Below, piece by piece: positions 1 through 9,491 of a DNA stretch of 64,000 nt. Both the position numbers and the translations under genes were made by a program. Under the pieces are notes generated by a model, which was given only the letters and a program-made list of their open reading frames with translations, made no database searches and was not told the DNA's origin. Positions within the stretch are counted from its first letter, which is position 1, and each line of letters starts with the position of its first letter. Source of the stretch: Bacillus_BD sp963787345 (GTDB taxonomy: Bacteria > Bacillota > Bacilli > Bacillales > Cytobacillaceae); NCBI GenBank assembly GCA_963787345.1, contig CAWBCW010000008.1, forward strand, positions 1 to 64,000, given 5' to 3'.

Positions 1-398
1 ACAGCAAATTGTTTTTTCTTACTAGGCTTATTTATTCCATTAGTATGACTATGAACAACAATATTTTTGATCCCCGAAAGATGTGCTGCTAATGCAATAT
101 ATCCACACTGCCAATCTAGGTGAATATGAACAATGTCAATTCTAGGCATTTCTGAAATTATTTTTCTAAAAAGAATAATATATTTAACTAGGCCAACTTC
201 ACCTAGACTTTTTGTATAAAATATTTTTCCTCCTAGTTTGCTAATTTCTTCATCATAGTCCCCTTTTTCATCAGAATGTACTAAAAAATTAAATTTATAT
301 TGACTTCTATTAATATTTCTATATAAATTCATCAACATGGTTTCTGCTCCGCCTCGGTGCATAATACCGAAACAATGTAAGACTTCCAGTTTAATCAC
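1..398 (-). CDS. GT4-type glycosyltransferase, 5' part only
   Basis: The coding frame runs off the left edge, so only about 130 N-terminal residues are present. They include an HCFGIMHRGGAE motif and, further on, VHIHLDWQCGYIALAA and VVHSHT, which are typical of the nucleotide-binding and acceptor lobes of GT-B (GT4) enzymes of exopolysaccharide operons. The start is uncertain. A GTG at 398 and a CTG at 389 are in frame, and an AGAGGTGA ribosome site lies just before the CTG, so a non-ATG start is needed either way. The gene follows the polymerase gene by 15 bp and belongs to the same operon. Donor and acceptor sugars cannot be told from this fragment. Confidence 0.8.
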   Translation of the reverse strand, partial: MIKLEVLHCFGIMHRGGAETMLMNLYRNINRSQYKFNFLVHSDEKGDYDEEISKLGGKIFYTKSLGEVGLVKYIILFRKIISEMPRIDIVHIHLDWQCGYIALAAHLSGIKNIVVHSHTNGINKPSKKKQFA

Positions 399-413
399 CT
401 CTTAAAATACAAG

Positions 414-1505
414 TTAGTAAGTGAATGGTTTTGCAATCCCGTACTGATAGTAAAAGAAGATGCAATAAAAAAATATACAGGTAAAAATTATTATTATTTT
501 ATATTTACCAATATATTTTGTTAAAATCCAAGGAAGTGCAATATAGGTAAATGGTTCAAAGTAGTTTGCCATTCTACCAAACATATTTGCAGTACCATAG
601 GAAGCCATTATCATAAATAAAAAACTAATAATAGAGGCATTCACACATAGATTTAATATTATATTTTCCTGTTCATTTATTTTTTTTCGAAAAATAAATG
701 ATAATACCGATGTTACCGAAAATACAAGCAACCTTAAGTTACTAACACCCTCACCGATAAAATACTCTTCTTTATAATTTTCACCTATATTTTCAGTTAC
801 ATTAAGTATTATGCTGATAAATTGCTCAAAGAAAAATCCTATAAAGATAGTTAGTAATAATAACACGACTATTTTTGTTGACCATACTTTTTTGGAGAAT
901 AGTGGCAATAATAGGTAAAGCAGTACATAAGGATGGATAGTTGATGCCAATAATATTAGTAAAAAAAATCGCCCTGACTTTCCCTTTATAAAATAATGGA
1001 CTGCCAATAAACCGATAGCCATAGCCATCGTTTGTTTTATTGCAGCCATACTAAAAACAAAAAGACCAGAAGTAATATACAGAAAGATACTAAGACTAAA
1101 CTTTGGAGTATATTCATTATAAAAAGCTAAAAATAGACCTATTGTAAAAAACGATGATATTAAAATAAAAAATTGGGGGTCTTGCGAAATAAATAATTTT
1201 ATCAAAACCTGATAAACAAAAAACCCCGGATTTTCACCTAAAGTTATATCGCTCCACCTAAAACTCGAAAAATCATCTGGTATTCTATATACAAAATTAT
1301 ACATATAAGTATTAGTGTCATTATATTCTGATCTAAGGCCAGCGAATAAAGATAATATAATAAAAATACAAAATACCATTATGATATTTTGGTTCTTAAC
1401 TGCCCTAGAGAAATTATGATCCCACACTATTACAAAATTTTTTAATCGCTCAGATAATATAGAAAAGAAAGAAATGATCAATAATATTCCCCATAAAATT
1501 GCCAT
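414..1505 (-). CDS. EpsG/Wzy-type polysaccharide polymerase
   Basis: This 363-residue protein is almost entirely hydrophobic, with roughly ten membrane segments, and carries the early FAGLRSEYNDTNTY stretch typical of the EpsG family (polymerase-like proteins of Bacillus exopolysaccharide operons). Known members are membrane proteins thought to join repeat units on the outer face of the membrane. A strong site (AAAGGAGCAGAT) precedes the ATG. It sits between glycosyltransferases with gaps of 10 and 15 bp, so it is co-transcribed with them. The polymerase role is inferred from family and context. Base composition is very AT-rich, like the two genes upstream. Confidence 0.8.
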   Translation of the reverse strand: MAILWGILLIISFFSILSERLKNFVIVWDHNFSRAVKNQNIIMVFCIFIILSLFAGLRSEYNDTNTYMYNFVYRIPDDFSSFRWSDITLGENPGFFVYQVLIKLFISQDPQFFILISSFFTIGLFLAFYNEYTPKFSLSIFLYITSGLFVFSMAAIKQTMAMAIGLLAVHYFIKGKSGRFFLLILLASTIHPYVLLYLLLPLFSKKVWSTKIVVLLLLTIFIGFFFEQFISIILNVTENIGENYKEEYFIGEGVSNLRLLVFSVTSVLSFIFRKKINEQENIILNLCVNASIISFLFMIMASYGTANMFGRMANYFEPFTYIALPWILTKYIGKYKIIIIFTCIFFYCIFFYYQYGIAKPFTY

Positions 1506-1515
1506 ATCTGCTCCT

Positions 1516-2406
1516 TTATATTTTAATCATTTTCCTCTTTGTATTCTTTAAATAAAGATAGAGTAGTACACCTAAAGGTAAACATAATATTGTGTATCCT
1601 TTTTTGTAGGAATCCTTAATAAAAGATTTATTACCCGCAAGCAAACTTTCTGCAATATAATGAATGGAGGTAATAATTAAATATTTAGGGTCCTCGGAAA
1701 TACGAATCATTTCATTTCTATAAAAGGAAAACCCTTTTGCACAAGTACGATATTGTTTAACTTTATTAAAAGTCATACTAGTATCATTGTAATCAACTAC
1801 ACATACAACTTCGTTCATTAATAGCATTTTATAATCTAAATCAATCAGCTTAAATTTATATGAAGCAGGAAAAAACTTTTCCCCTTCAAAAATTGGATAT
1901 GGATACCTCCTTGATATTTCGCTTCGATATATCAGTTTCTTATCACCTTTACCTTTGTATTTATTAAATAATTCAGTAACAGTGCATTTTTCAACTCCCC
2001 TTGGTAAAGAAGTGCCTATAATTTTTCCATTTATATCTGAATTTATTGCAATTATGCCAGCAATATCATCAGCCTCTTTTGCATTCCATAAGTCAATTAT
2101 TTTTCCAACTGCTTGATCAGCTAACCAATCGTCGGAGTCGATAATAACATTCAATTCAGTATTAATATTATCGTATGCAGTGTTTCTCGCACCATGCATA
2201 CCCATATTTTCTTGATATATATACTCAATATGAATCTTATTTTCAGCAATAAATCCCTCAATAATGTCCTTTGTATTATCGGTAGAACCATCGTCTATTA
2301 CTAACCACATAAAATCCTTACAGTCTTGACGTAGCAAAGATTCATAAACCTGATGAATACAATATCCTCTATTATATGTTGTTGTAATTATACCGAGAGT
2401 TTCCAT
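1516..2406 (-). CDS. GT2 family glycosyltransferase
   Basis: This 296-residue protein has a GT-A fold N-terminus: GIITTTYNR at the start, VIDDGSTDNT near residue 37 and the DSDDW metal-binding motif near residue 90. The C-terminal 30 residues include a hydrophobic stretch and a basic tail, which suggests membrane association. Family members transfer a sugar from a nucleotide donor to a lipid-linked saccharide in the cytoplasm. It lies 7 bp downstream of a GT4 gene and 10 bp upstream of the polymerase gene, so it is part of the exopolysaccharide operon. The start is supported by a GGAAGGTGATG site. Sugar specificity is unknown. Confidence 0.85.
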   Translation of the reverse strand: METLGIITTTYNRGYCIHQVYESLLRQDCKDFMWLVIDDGSTDNTKDIIEGFIAENKIHIEYIYQENMGMHGARNTAYDNINTELNVIIDSDDWLADQAVGKIIDLWNAKEADDIAGIIAINSDINGKIIGTSLPRGVEKCTVTELFNKYKGKGDKKLIYRSEISRRYPYPIFEGEKFFPASYKFKLIDLDYKMLLMNEVVCVVDYNDTSMTFNKVKQYRTCAKGFSFYRNEMIRISEDPKYLIITSIHYIAESLLAGNKSFIKDSYKKGYTILCLPLGVLLYLYLKNTKRKMIKI

Positions 2407-2413
2407 TGATTCA

Positions 2414-3544
2414 TCACCTTCCTTTATATATTAAGCTTAATTTTTCTATTTCACTATTAAGCGTATATTCTCTCTCATGAAAACATTTTTCAATAAAAGT
2501 TAAATCAGGGGCCTTAAGTTTAAGTTGTTCGTCTATTGTATCGAGCCATTTATTCAAATCTTCATCAAGAGAAACAAACTTGATTAACCCCGTACCTAAA
2601 TCCACCTCTCTTGGAATACCTTTAGAAAGAACAGAGGGAGTTCCTGCTGCCTGAGCCTCAATGGCGACACCACATAGACCTTCAAATAATGACGGCATAA
2701 CAACGATATCAAATATTTTCATCCAAATATTCACATCATTACGAATCCCTAAAAATAGTACATTGTTTTTAAGGTTTCTTCTTTCAGCTTTTTCCTCTAT
2801 CTCTTTTCGCTTAGGACCATCACCTATAAAGATCAATAATGAATCGGGATTTCTCTTCACAAACTCAGTCATTATATCTATTAAAAATGTATGATTTTTC
2901 ATACTATCAAAACGACCTACATGTCCTATAATGGGACCATTATTTTCTAATGAATAAATTCTCCTTAATTCATTAGATGCTTCAGTATTTTTAGTAAAGT
3001 ATTTAGATGTATCAATTGCATTTTGAACAATAATAGTTTCTCCTTTATTCACACAACGCTCACCATAGAGATATAATGCGGCATCTTTAGAGATTGCAAG
3101 TTTTTTAGTTGCAAATAGATTTATTAAAGTTCTACCAATTTTCAACATAATTTTTGTTTTTAATCCTAAATGCCTGCTACTTGTTGTCCTTGCATGAGAT
3201 ATTCTTATAGGAACACCCGCTAATTTTGCTGCTAACATTACAACACCACAATGGTGTGAGGTATGTGCATGAACTACATCATATGGTCCATTTAATTTTA
3301 TTGCATTTATAATACTTTTAAAATTACCGAGAATCCCACTTTCTCTCGGTGGGGGAACTTTGATGATCTTACCTCCAAAGGAGGAAATTTCTCCTTCAAA
3401 ATACTGTTTATCAGTCTGCATTGATAAAAAATCAAATTGAACTCTGTCCCTATCAATATAGCGATAAATATCCATCACGCGGGATTCTGCACCGCCAACA
3501 TTGAGGGAACCAAAAATTTGTAATACTCTTATCGGTTGTGCCAT
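2414..3544 (-). CDS. GT4 family glycosyltransferase (EpsF-like)
   Basis: The gene encodes 376 residues and the reading frame is intact. The N-terminal lobe has QIFGSLNVGGAESRVMDIYR and VVHAHTSHHCG. The C-terminal lobe has the GHVGRFDSMKNH donor-site loop, FIGDGP, and the EX7E-like segment PSLFEGLCGVAIEAQAAG, all hallmarks of GT4 retaining transferases such as EpsF. It starts at an ATG behind AGGAGTGAAATA. It is the first intact gene after a broken stretch. The 290 bp upstream hold an IS630 remnant and the next gene is an asparagine synthetase scrap, so this four-gene block may have come from a different recombination event than the epsA end. Confidence 0.88.
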   Translation of the reverse strand: MAQPIRVLQIFGSLNVGGAESRVMDIYRYIDRDRVQFDFLSMQTDKQYFEGEISSFGGKIIKVPPPRESGILGNFKSIINAIKLNGPYDVVHAHTSHHCGVVMLAAKLAGVPIRISHARTTSSRHLGLKTKIMLKIGRTLINLFATKKLAISKDAALYLYGERCVNKGETIIVQNAIDTSKYFTKNTEASNELRRIYSLENNGPIIGHVGRFDSMKNHTFLIDIMTEFVKRNPDSLLIFIGDGPKRKEIEEKAERRNLKNNVLFLGIRNDVNIWMKIFDIVVMPSLFEGLCGVAIEAQAAGTPSVLSKGIPREVDLGTGLIKFVSLDEDLNKWLDTIDEQLKLKAPDLTFIEKCFHEREYTLNSEIEKLSLIYKGR

Positions 3545-3660
3545 TATTTCACTCCTATGAGTGTAATTTTTATATGTGAAAAAATAGGAAACTAATTTAA
3601 TTATTAATAAATTAGTATAGCTTTATAATGTATTTATATATATAAATACATTACTTAAAT

Positions 3661-3792
3661 CTCATCGAGAGAATTTGGGGCTGGCTAAAAGATACCTTCG
3701 TGGCAAATGCCTTTTACAAAACACAAGAACACTTGGTTCAACAAATTGAACAATTTCTTAAAAAATGGCCTAGTCTCCTGACGATGTATTAA
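3661..3792 (+). pseudogene. IS630-family transposase remnant (C-terminus)
   Basis: Read on the plus strand this gives LIERIWGWLKDTFVANAFYK followed by a Gln/Glu-rich helix and a stop. The IERIWGWLK motif followed by such a helix is the usual ending of IS630-family DDE transposases. No upstream part of the transposase is present, so this is a scar. Just upstream (3627-3652) is a short AT palindrome. It lies on the opposite strand to the surrounding exopolysaccharide genes and marks a recombination point between the two halves of that operon. Confidence 0.7.
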
Positions 3793-3834
3793 GTAGATTA
3801 GAGCAACCTCATATGTTGATTACTTAATTTGGAT

Positions 3835-4156
3835 TTATATATTTGGTGCTGGTATATACGTCAGTTGTAAATATTGATTCAAAGCTTTTTTACAAATAAA
3901 CTTTTTAACAAATCCGGCTTTAATTATACTTTTTAATTCCAAGGCAAATAACATTACATCTTGATTATTATAGAAATAAAGAGGCTTTTCTCCAACTCGA
4001 TCTCTTACAATCACAAGTTTCTTACTCTTTATGTTATATATGGCAAATACAAACTTCCCTTTTAATAAGTCAAAACAATTCGTACCATATTCTTGCATAA
4101 CAATGTAATAATACCTCATCGAGTGAATCCCGATGAGGTATTATTCTATTATTCAT
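3835..4156 (-). pseudogene. asparagine synthetase fragment (glutamine amidotransferase domain)
   Basis: The frame gives EYGTNCFDLLKGKFVFAIYN, then VIVRDRVGEKPLYFY and FALELKSIIKAGF, which are signatures of the class II glutamine amidotransferase domain of AsnB-like enzymes (roughly residues 80-190 of a 600-residue protein). The N-terminal catalytic Cys region and the whole synthetase domain are missing. A further frameshift separates DEVLLHCY from EYGTN near 4105. It is clearly a relic. In other exopolysaccharide or capsule loci AsnB-like proteins amidate uronic acids, which would fit the WbpO/WbpP pair next door, but that is inference. Confidence 0.65.
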
Positions 4157-4241
4157 TTTTGAAATAATAGAATTTATTTGATCCATCGAACATTTTTTCA
4201 AATTGGATAAACCCATTTATCCCACACATAGACCAAACACC

Positions 4242-5218
4242 TCATAAATTTTCAATATACCATTTAATTGCTTCTGTAATTCCTCTTTCAAAGCTCCAAT
4301 CAGGATCATATCCCTAGCATTTCTTTTGCTTTACTAATATCAGCATTACTATGCTTAATATCACCTTTACGATCAGGTCCAAAAATCGGCTGAATATCTT
4401 TTCCTAATGCATTCAACAAATGGGTATAGATATCAATTAAAAACTCTCTTCCACCATAAGCTATATTATAGGCCTGCCCTGCTGCTTCATGTGAAGCATT
4501 ACAAGCTTTTAAGATTAGCCTCAATTACATTTTCAATATAAGTAAAGTCTCTACTCTGCTTTCCATCACCATTAATTGTTGGTTGCTCATCATTAAGCAA
4601 TTGTTTAATAAATTTTGGAATAACTGCTGCATAAGCACCATTAGGATCTTGTCTTCTACCAAATACATTGAAATAACGCATTCCATAAGTATCAAGACCA
4701 TAAAATTTAGTATAAAGTTTTCCATATTCCTCATTTACTTTTTTGGTAAGAGCATAAGGTGATAACAAATTACCTTCTCTACCTTCTTTTTTCGGAAGAT
4801 TTGGTTCGTCGCCATACACTGATGAACTTGAAGCATAGACAAATTTCTTAACACCATTTTGTCTTGCTGCTTCCATCATATTTAAAGTACCTTTTATATT
4901 TACCTCTTCATAAAACAAAGGCATCTCAATACTTCTTGGAACACTTCCCCATGCAGCTTGATTCAAAACATAATCAATTCCTTCACAAGCCTTCATACAT
5001 GTGTCAAGATCACGAATATCTCCTTCGATAAATTCGTAATTAGGATTATCTAAAAACTCTTCTACATTTTCTTTTTTACCAGTTGAAAAATTATCAAGCC
5101 CTCTAACTTTATAACCTAACTTAAGTATAGCTTCTACTAAATTGGAACCAATAAAACCTGCTGAACCAGTAACTAAGAATTTACTACCCTCTGGAAACTT
5201 TATATTTTCATATCCCAT
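4242..5218 (-). pseudogene. UDP-GlcNAc C4-epimerase (WbpP/TviC-like), two frameshifts
   Basis: The frame opens at an ATG behind TTGGAGGTTATAAAA and reads FLVTGSAGFIGSNLVEAI (Rossmann GxxGxxG), then a SSSVYGDEP segment and YALTKKVNEEYG with the catalytic YxxxK. The subfamily resembles WbpP/TviC epimerases that convert UDP-GlcNAc(A) to UDP-GalNAc(A). One extra A in an A run near 4508 breaks the frame after IEANLK. Reading resumes as ACNASHEAAGQAYNIAYGGR. A second extra G near 4312 breaks it again before YDPDWSFERGITEAIKWYIE. Corrected, the protein is about 325 residues, near full length. Both lesions are homopolymer indels, so sequencing error is possible. Confidence 0.8.
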
Positions 5219-5220
5219 TT

Positions 5221-6606
5221 TTATAACCTCCAATATACAAATCCAGTATCCTCTGCTTCTTTTCTATTGAACATTCCTTTGAGGTCTATCAATACACAAT
5301 CTTTTCTATCAATATCAATATCAAATTCAGATGTTGCAGCTACTTCATTCATTACTTCTAAATTTATATATCCGTTTGTCCCGAACATCATTTTTACATC
5401 TTCCAATTGAATAGCTTTAAATTCATCGTGTGGAACTGCAAAGATTACTGCATCCACATCTTTTATATCTTCTATTTCACAAAGATTAATTCTATATTCA
5501 CGCCATAGATCTTCTTTATCTGCTACAGGATCTACAACTTTAACTTCTACCCCGTACTCTTCTAATTCTTTGATCACATCAACTACTTTTGTATTTCGTA
5601 CATCAGGAGAATTCTCTTTAAATGTAATACCAAAAATGGCTACTTTTGCACCATTTATTTGTTTATTTGCCTTAATCATTTGCTTTACTGTACTTTCAGC
5701 AACATATTTACCCATATCATCATTTATTTTTCTTCCTGAAAGAATAATTTGAGAATGGTAACCCATTTGCTCTGCTTTATATGTTAGATAGTATGGATCA
5801 ACCCCTATACAGTGACCACCAACTAGTCCAGGAGAGAAATTAAGGAAGTTCCACTTTGTTCCTGCTGCTTCAAGTACTGCTTTTGTATCAATTCCCATTT
5901 TATTAAATATGATGGATAAGCTCATTCATAAAAGCAATATTAATATCACGTTGTGAATTCTCTATAACCTTTGCAGCTTCAGCTACTTTAATACTTGCTG
6001 CTTTATACACACCAGCTTCAACAACTAATTCATATACTTTTGCAACATTATCTAATGTTTCTTCATCTTGAGCCTGATACAACTTTTATAATAGTCTCTA
6101 GTCTATGAACTTTATCACCAGGATTAATTCTTTCTGGTGAATAACCAACTTTAAAATCTACTCCACATTTTAGTCCTGATTCTTTTTCTAAAATAGGTAC
6201 ACAAATATCTTCCGTTACACCTGGATAAACAGTAGATTCAAAGACAACTATCGAACCTTTTGTTAAGTTTCTGCCTAAAGTGCGGCTTGCAGATTCTACT
6301 GGTGTTAAATCAGGTGTATGATCATCTTTTACAGGTGTAGGTACTGCAACAATATGAAACTTTGCTTCTCTAAGTCTTGCTTCATCCGAAGTAAATTCAA
6401 CAGTTGTGTTTTTGATTACTTCATTTCCTACTTCTTTTGTAGGATCAATGCCATTTTTATAAAGTTCAATTTTTTCTTTATTAACATCAAAACCAATTAC
6501 ATCTAGCTTTTTTAGCAAAAGCAACAGCTATTGGCATACCAACATAACCTAGTCCAACTAATGAAATTTTTTCTTCTCTATTAACAATTTTCTCATATAA
6601 GTTCAT
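5221..6606 (-). pseudogene. UDP-N-acetylhexosamine 6-dehydrogenase (WbpO/TviB-like), three frameshifts
   Basis: The start is an ATG behind AAGGAGAATTCAAT. The N-terminus reads KISLVGLGYVGMPIAVAFAK (NAD-binding). Later come VPTPVKDDHTPDL, the YSPERINPGDK motif, and GLVGGHCIGVDPYYLTY containing the catalytic Cys, ending in a UDP-binding C-terminal domain. Together the pieces make a full-length nucleotide-sugar dehydrogenase of about 460 residues. Single-base shifts fall near 6510, 6070 and 5925. With the epimerase gene immediately downstream (start 3 bp past this stop), the pair would supply UDP-GalNAcA or a similar uronate for the polymer. Function depends on whether the frameshifts are real. 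Confidence 0.82.
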
Positions 6607-6622
6607 ATTGAATTCTCCTTAT

Positions 6623-7730
6623 TTATAATCCCATTATCTGCATAATCGATTGATTTATAACTTTTACATCATATTTTTCTCTTGCAATCTTCGCACTTTC
6701 TTCTCCCATTTTTTGACATATTTCTTGATTAGAGATCAAGTATTCCATCTTATTTGTTAACCCTTGAATATCTTTGACTTTTACTAAATATCCATTTAGT
6801 CCTTCAATAACTGTCTCTCTACATCCGGGAGCATCACTTGTAATGATTGACCTCCCCATTGCCATGGCCTCTAGATACAGTTTTAGGCGTACCTTCATGA
6901 TAAGATGGTAATACATATGTGCTACATTGAGAGATGAATGGTCTCACATCACTTTGTTCCCCAAAATATTCAATAACTCCACTTTCTATATAAGGTTTCA
7001 ATTCTTCTGGTTTTAAGGCAGAAGGATTACTATCAAAAGGCCCTACTAGTAAACAACGAACCTTTGGATGTTTTACTTTAATTTCTTTACAAGCTTCTAA
7101 ATACTCCATTATCCCTTTATCTTTAATAAGCCTTCCGATAAAAAGAAATGCTGGTTCTTGTGGTAATGGAGTTGGTTTGAATTTTTCAAGATTAACTCCG
7201 GAACCGTTTATAATAACTGTCTTATTATCCTTTATTAAACCATTTTGAATAAACTCATTTTTATCATCTTGATTTTGAAAGAATACTTTTTTACTACATT
7301 TACAAGCAGCCCAGTATTCAATTTTCATTATTGTTTTTACTATTTTATTTTTAAAACCTTGTCCTCTGAATATCGAACCAAGTCCTGCTATTAAAGGATA
7401 GACTTCAGAAATACCATTTAGTTTTGCAGCTATACTTCCATAAACAACTGTTTTAGCTTGGTATGCGAATATTTTATCTGGATTTTCCTTTTTCATAAAC
7501 GTATAAAGAGACCTTAAAGTTTTCAAATCTTTTAATGGATTTACACCATTTCGTTCAACATATAGCTGCCTATAATCAATATTGTATTCTTTGAACTTTT
7601 CCTTCCAGTCCGATTCAGGCTCAGACCCTAAAGCAATAACAGTATGACCTTTTTCAATAAAGTCTTTCATCATATCCATACGAAACCAAAACAATGATGA
7701 CGTATGGCTTGAAAGTACAGCTATTTTCAT
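6623..7730 (-). pseudogene. GT4 glycosyltransferase (EpsD-like), one frameshift
   Basis: I place the start at the second Met (MKIAVLSSHTSSLFWF) because AGGAGCATTGAT lies just before it. The upstream Met at 7748 has no such site. The protein resembles EpsD/CapM-type transferases: FWFRMDMMKDF, PLIAGLGSIFRGQG, then the donor-lobe FLFIGRLIKDKG and YVLPSYHEGTPK. A one-base shift near 6885 separates this from SEAMAMGRSIITSDAPGCRE and the C-terminal helix ending QIMGL. Corrected length is about 368 residues, which is normal. It lies between the epimerase gene upstream and the dehydrogenase gene downstream, in the exopolysaccharide operon. Confidence 0.8.
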
Positions 7731-7753
7731 ATCAATGCTCCTACTCATATTGA

Positions 7754-8654
7754 CTAATTTCTATTTTTCTCTAGATACTCTTGCACTTCTATTTGTATTC
7801 CTTCTTCAAAAGTCATAGGATTATAACCGAAGTCATTAGTTGCCTTTTCATGGGAATAACTTCTATCTTCTCCCATTCTCTGAACTCTCTCTATATAATC
7901 AATTTTTCCTAATGTTAAAGTTTTAAGAACTCTTGCCATCAACACTCCTAAACTTAAAGGTACGCTGATATAGACAGTTTTTTTGTTGAGTTCTTTGCTT
8001 ATTAATTTAAAAGCATCAATCATTTTAATTGGCCTTTCTCCCGATAAATCATAGGCTTTCCCGTCCGTTTCTATCAGGAGACATCAACACAGTAAAAAAT
8101 GCCTTCCCTAAATCTCTAGCATTTACCGGTTGAATTAAACTTTTCCCACCATCAATGACAGGCATAATTCTAAGTTTATCTACCATCTTAATAAACTTAC
8201 TCATATTTCTATCACAAAGATCCCCATAGATCATTGAAGGCCTTAGGATTGTAATATTTGTCGGGCACTTAGGAATACTTTTTAATTCCATTATTTTTTG
8301 TTCTATTTTCTTATATCCTTCAGAAGCATATTTAAATTCAGAGTAAATTCCTGTGGTATGCACTAATATAGCTCTTTTTACCTTTTTCTTAATAGCTGCT
8401 TCCACTATCACTGGTGAATGGTGTATGTTATATATGTGCATTACCGTTTCAATACCGTCCATCACACTATCAATAAAATCAGGGTCATCTAGATTTCCAA
8501 AAACCTTTTCTATATTTAATCCGCTGTTATCCAATAATGAAGTGTCAGATGTTTCTCTAACAATACAGCGAATGGGACCTTCATATTTATTATTAATAAG
8601 TTCTTGTAAAAAGTATCTTCCCGTATGACCAGTGATTCCTGTAACTAATAACAT
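7754..8654 (-). pseudogene. NAD(P)-dependent sugar epimerase/reductase, one frameshift
   Basis: The first 200 residues start MLLVTGITGHTGRYFLQELI, a Rossmann fold with a TGxxGxxG motif, followed by ILVHTTGIYSEFKYASEGYK, which places a Y-x3-K-like segment near residue 110. A single extra base near 8055 breaks the frame. The rest, from AYDLSGERPIKM to NDFGYNPMTFEEGI, is the typical C-terminus of extended short-chain dehydrogenases acting on nucleotide sugars. Corrected length is about 299 residues. It is probably a sugar-nucleotide epimerase or reductase of the exopolysaccharide pathway. The substrate is unknown. Confidence 0.7.
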
Positions 8655-8682
8655 CTCTACACCTCGATTATTCTATTTACAT

Positions 8683-9305
8683 TCATGATGAACTGGTCTC
8701 CTTATTGCTCGCAACTTCCTTCTTAACTCCGGTTCCACCTTCAACAACCCCATCACTCTTAACAACACTAACAATGGTCCCAAAGAAACACTTAACATCC
8801 ATCCAAAAACTAATCTTCTCAACATACTCCCCATCCAATTTCGCCTTAACCTCAATAGGAAGCTCATCTCTACCATTAATCTGCGCCCAACCAGTCAATC
8901 CAGGTGGTACATCATTTGCTCCATACTTATCACGTTCAGCAATCAAATCATATTGATTCCACAATGCAGGTCTTGGGCCAATAATACTCATTTGTCCAAC
9001 AAAGATATTCCAAATCTGCGGAAGTTCATCAAGTGAAGTCTTTCTCAAAAACTTACCCACCTTTGTTATATATTGATCTGGATTTCCTAATAAATGAGTT
9101 GGAGTGTCCTTAGGTGTATCGATTCTCATCGTCCGGAACTTTAAAATATTGAAATGTGTCTTGTTTATCCCGACACGTTTTTGTTTAAACAGTACAGGAC
9201 CCTTGAATCAAGTTTAATGGCAATAATTAAAATCAAAAAAATAGGTGATAAAACAATTAGTCCAATTAAAGAAAGAATAATGTCGATCAATCTTTTTAAC
9301 TTCAT
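8683..9305 (-). pseudogene. undecaprenyl-phosphate sugar phosphotransferase (EpsL-like), one frameshift
   Basis: The N-terminus MKLKRLIDIILSLIGLIVLS with a following hydrophobic helix is the single membrane anchor of the bacterial sugar transferase family. A missing A near 9207 breaks the frame at GPVLFKQKRVG. Reading resumes through FRTMRIDTPKD, SLDELPQIWNI, MSIIGPRPAL and PPGLTGWAQINGRDELP, the conserved catalytic core. Family members start repeat-unit synthesis by loading a sugar-1-phosphate onto undecaprenyl phosphate at the membrane. The length of about 207 residues equals that of EpsL-type proteins without the large N-terminal domain. Confidence 0.85.
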
Positions 9306-9440
9306 ATACAATTTCTTACACCCCGACTTTAAATTTAATTTTCTCTTAGTAGATTAGGACTTAACTGGATTACAAATATAACAGAATCCAATTAACTCCT
9401 ACTCTACTAAATATTAAAGATCACATTGAATTCATAACTA

Positions 9441-9483
9441 ACAATGTTAAGAAGTAATTCATAGAACTACTTCTTAACATTGT
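9441..9483. repeat. perfect 16-bp inverted repeat in the eps operon
   Basis: ACAATGTTAAGAAGTA pairs exactly with TACTTCTTAACATTGT across an 11-nt loop, in the 186-bp gap between epsC and the sugar transferase gene. A T run follows only on the plus strand, so for the operon transcript it looks like a processing or stability hairpin, or a weak stop relieved by antitermination. The rest of that gap shows nothing else. Confidence 0.55.
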
Positions 9484-9491
9484 TTTACATA

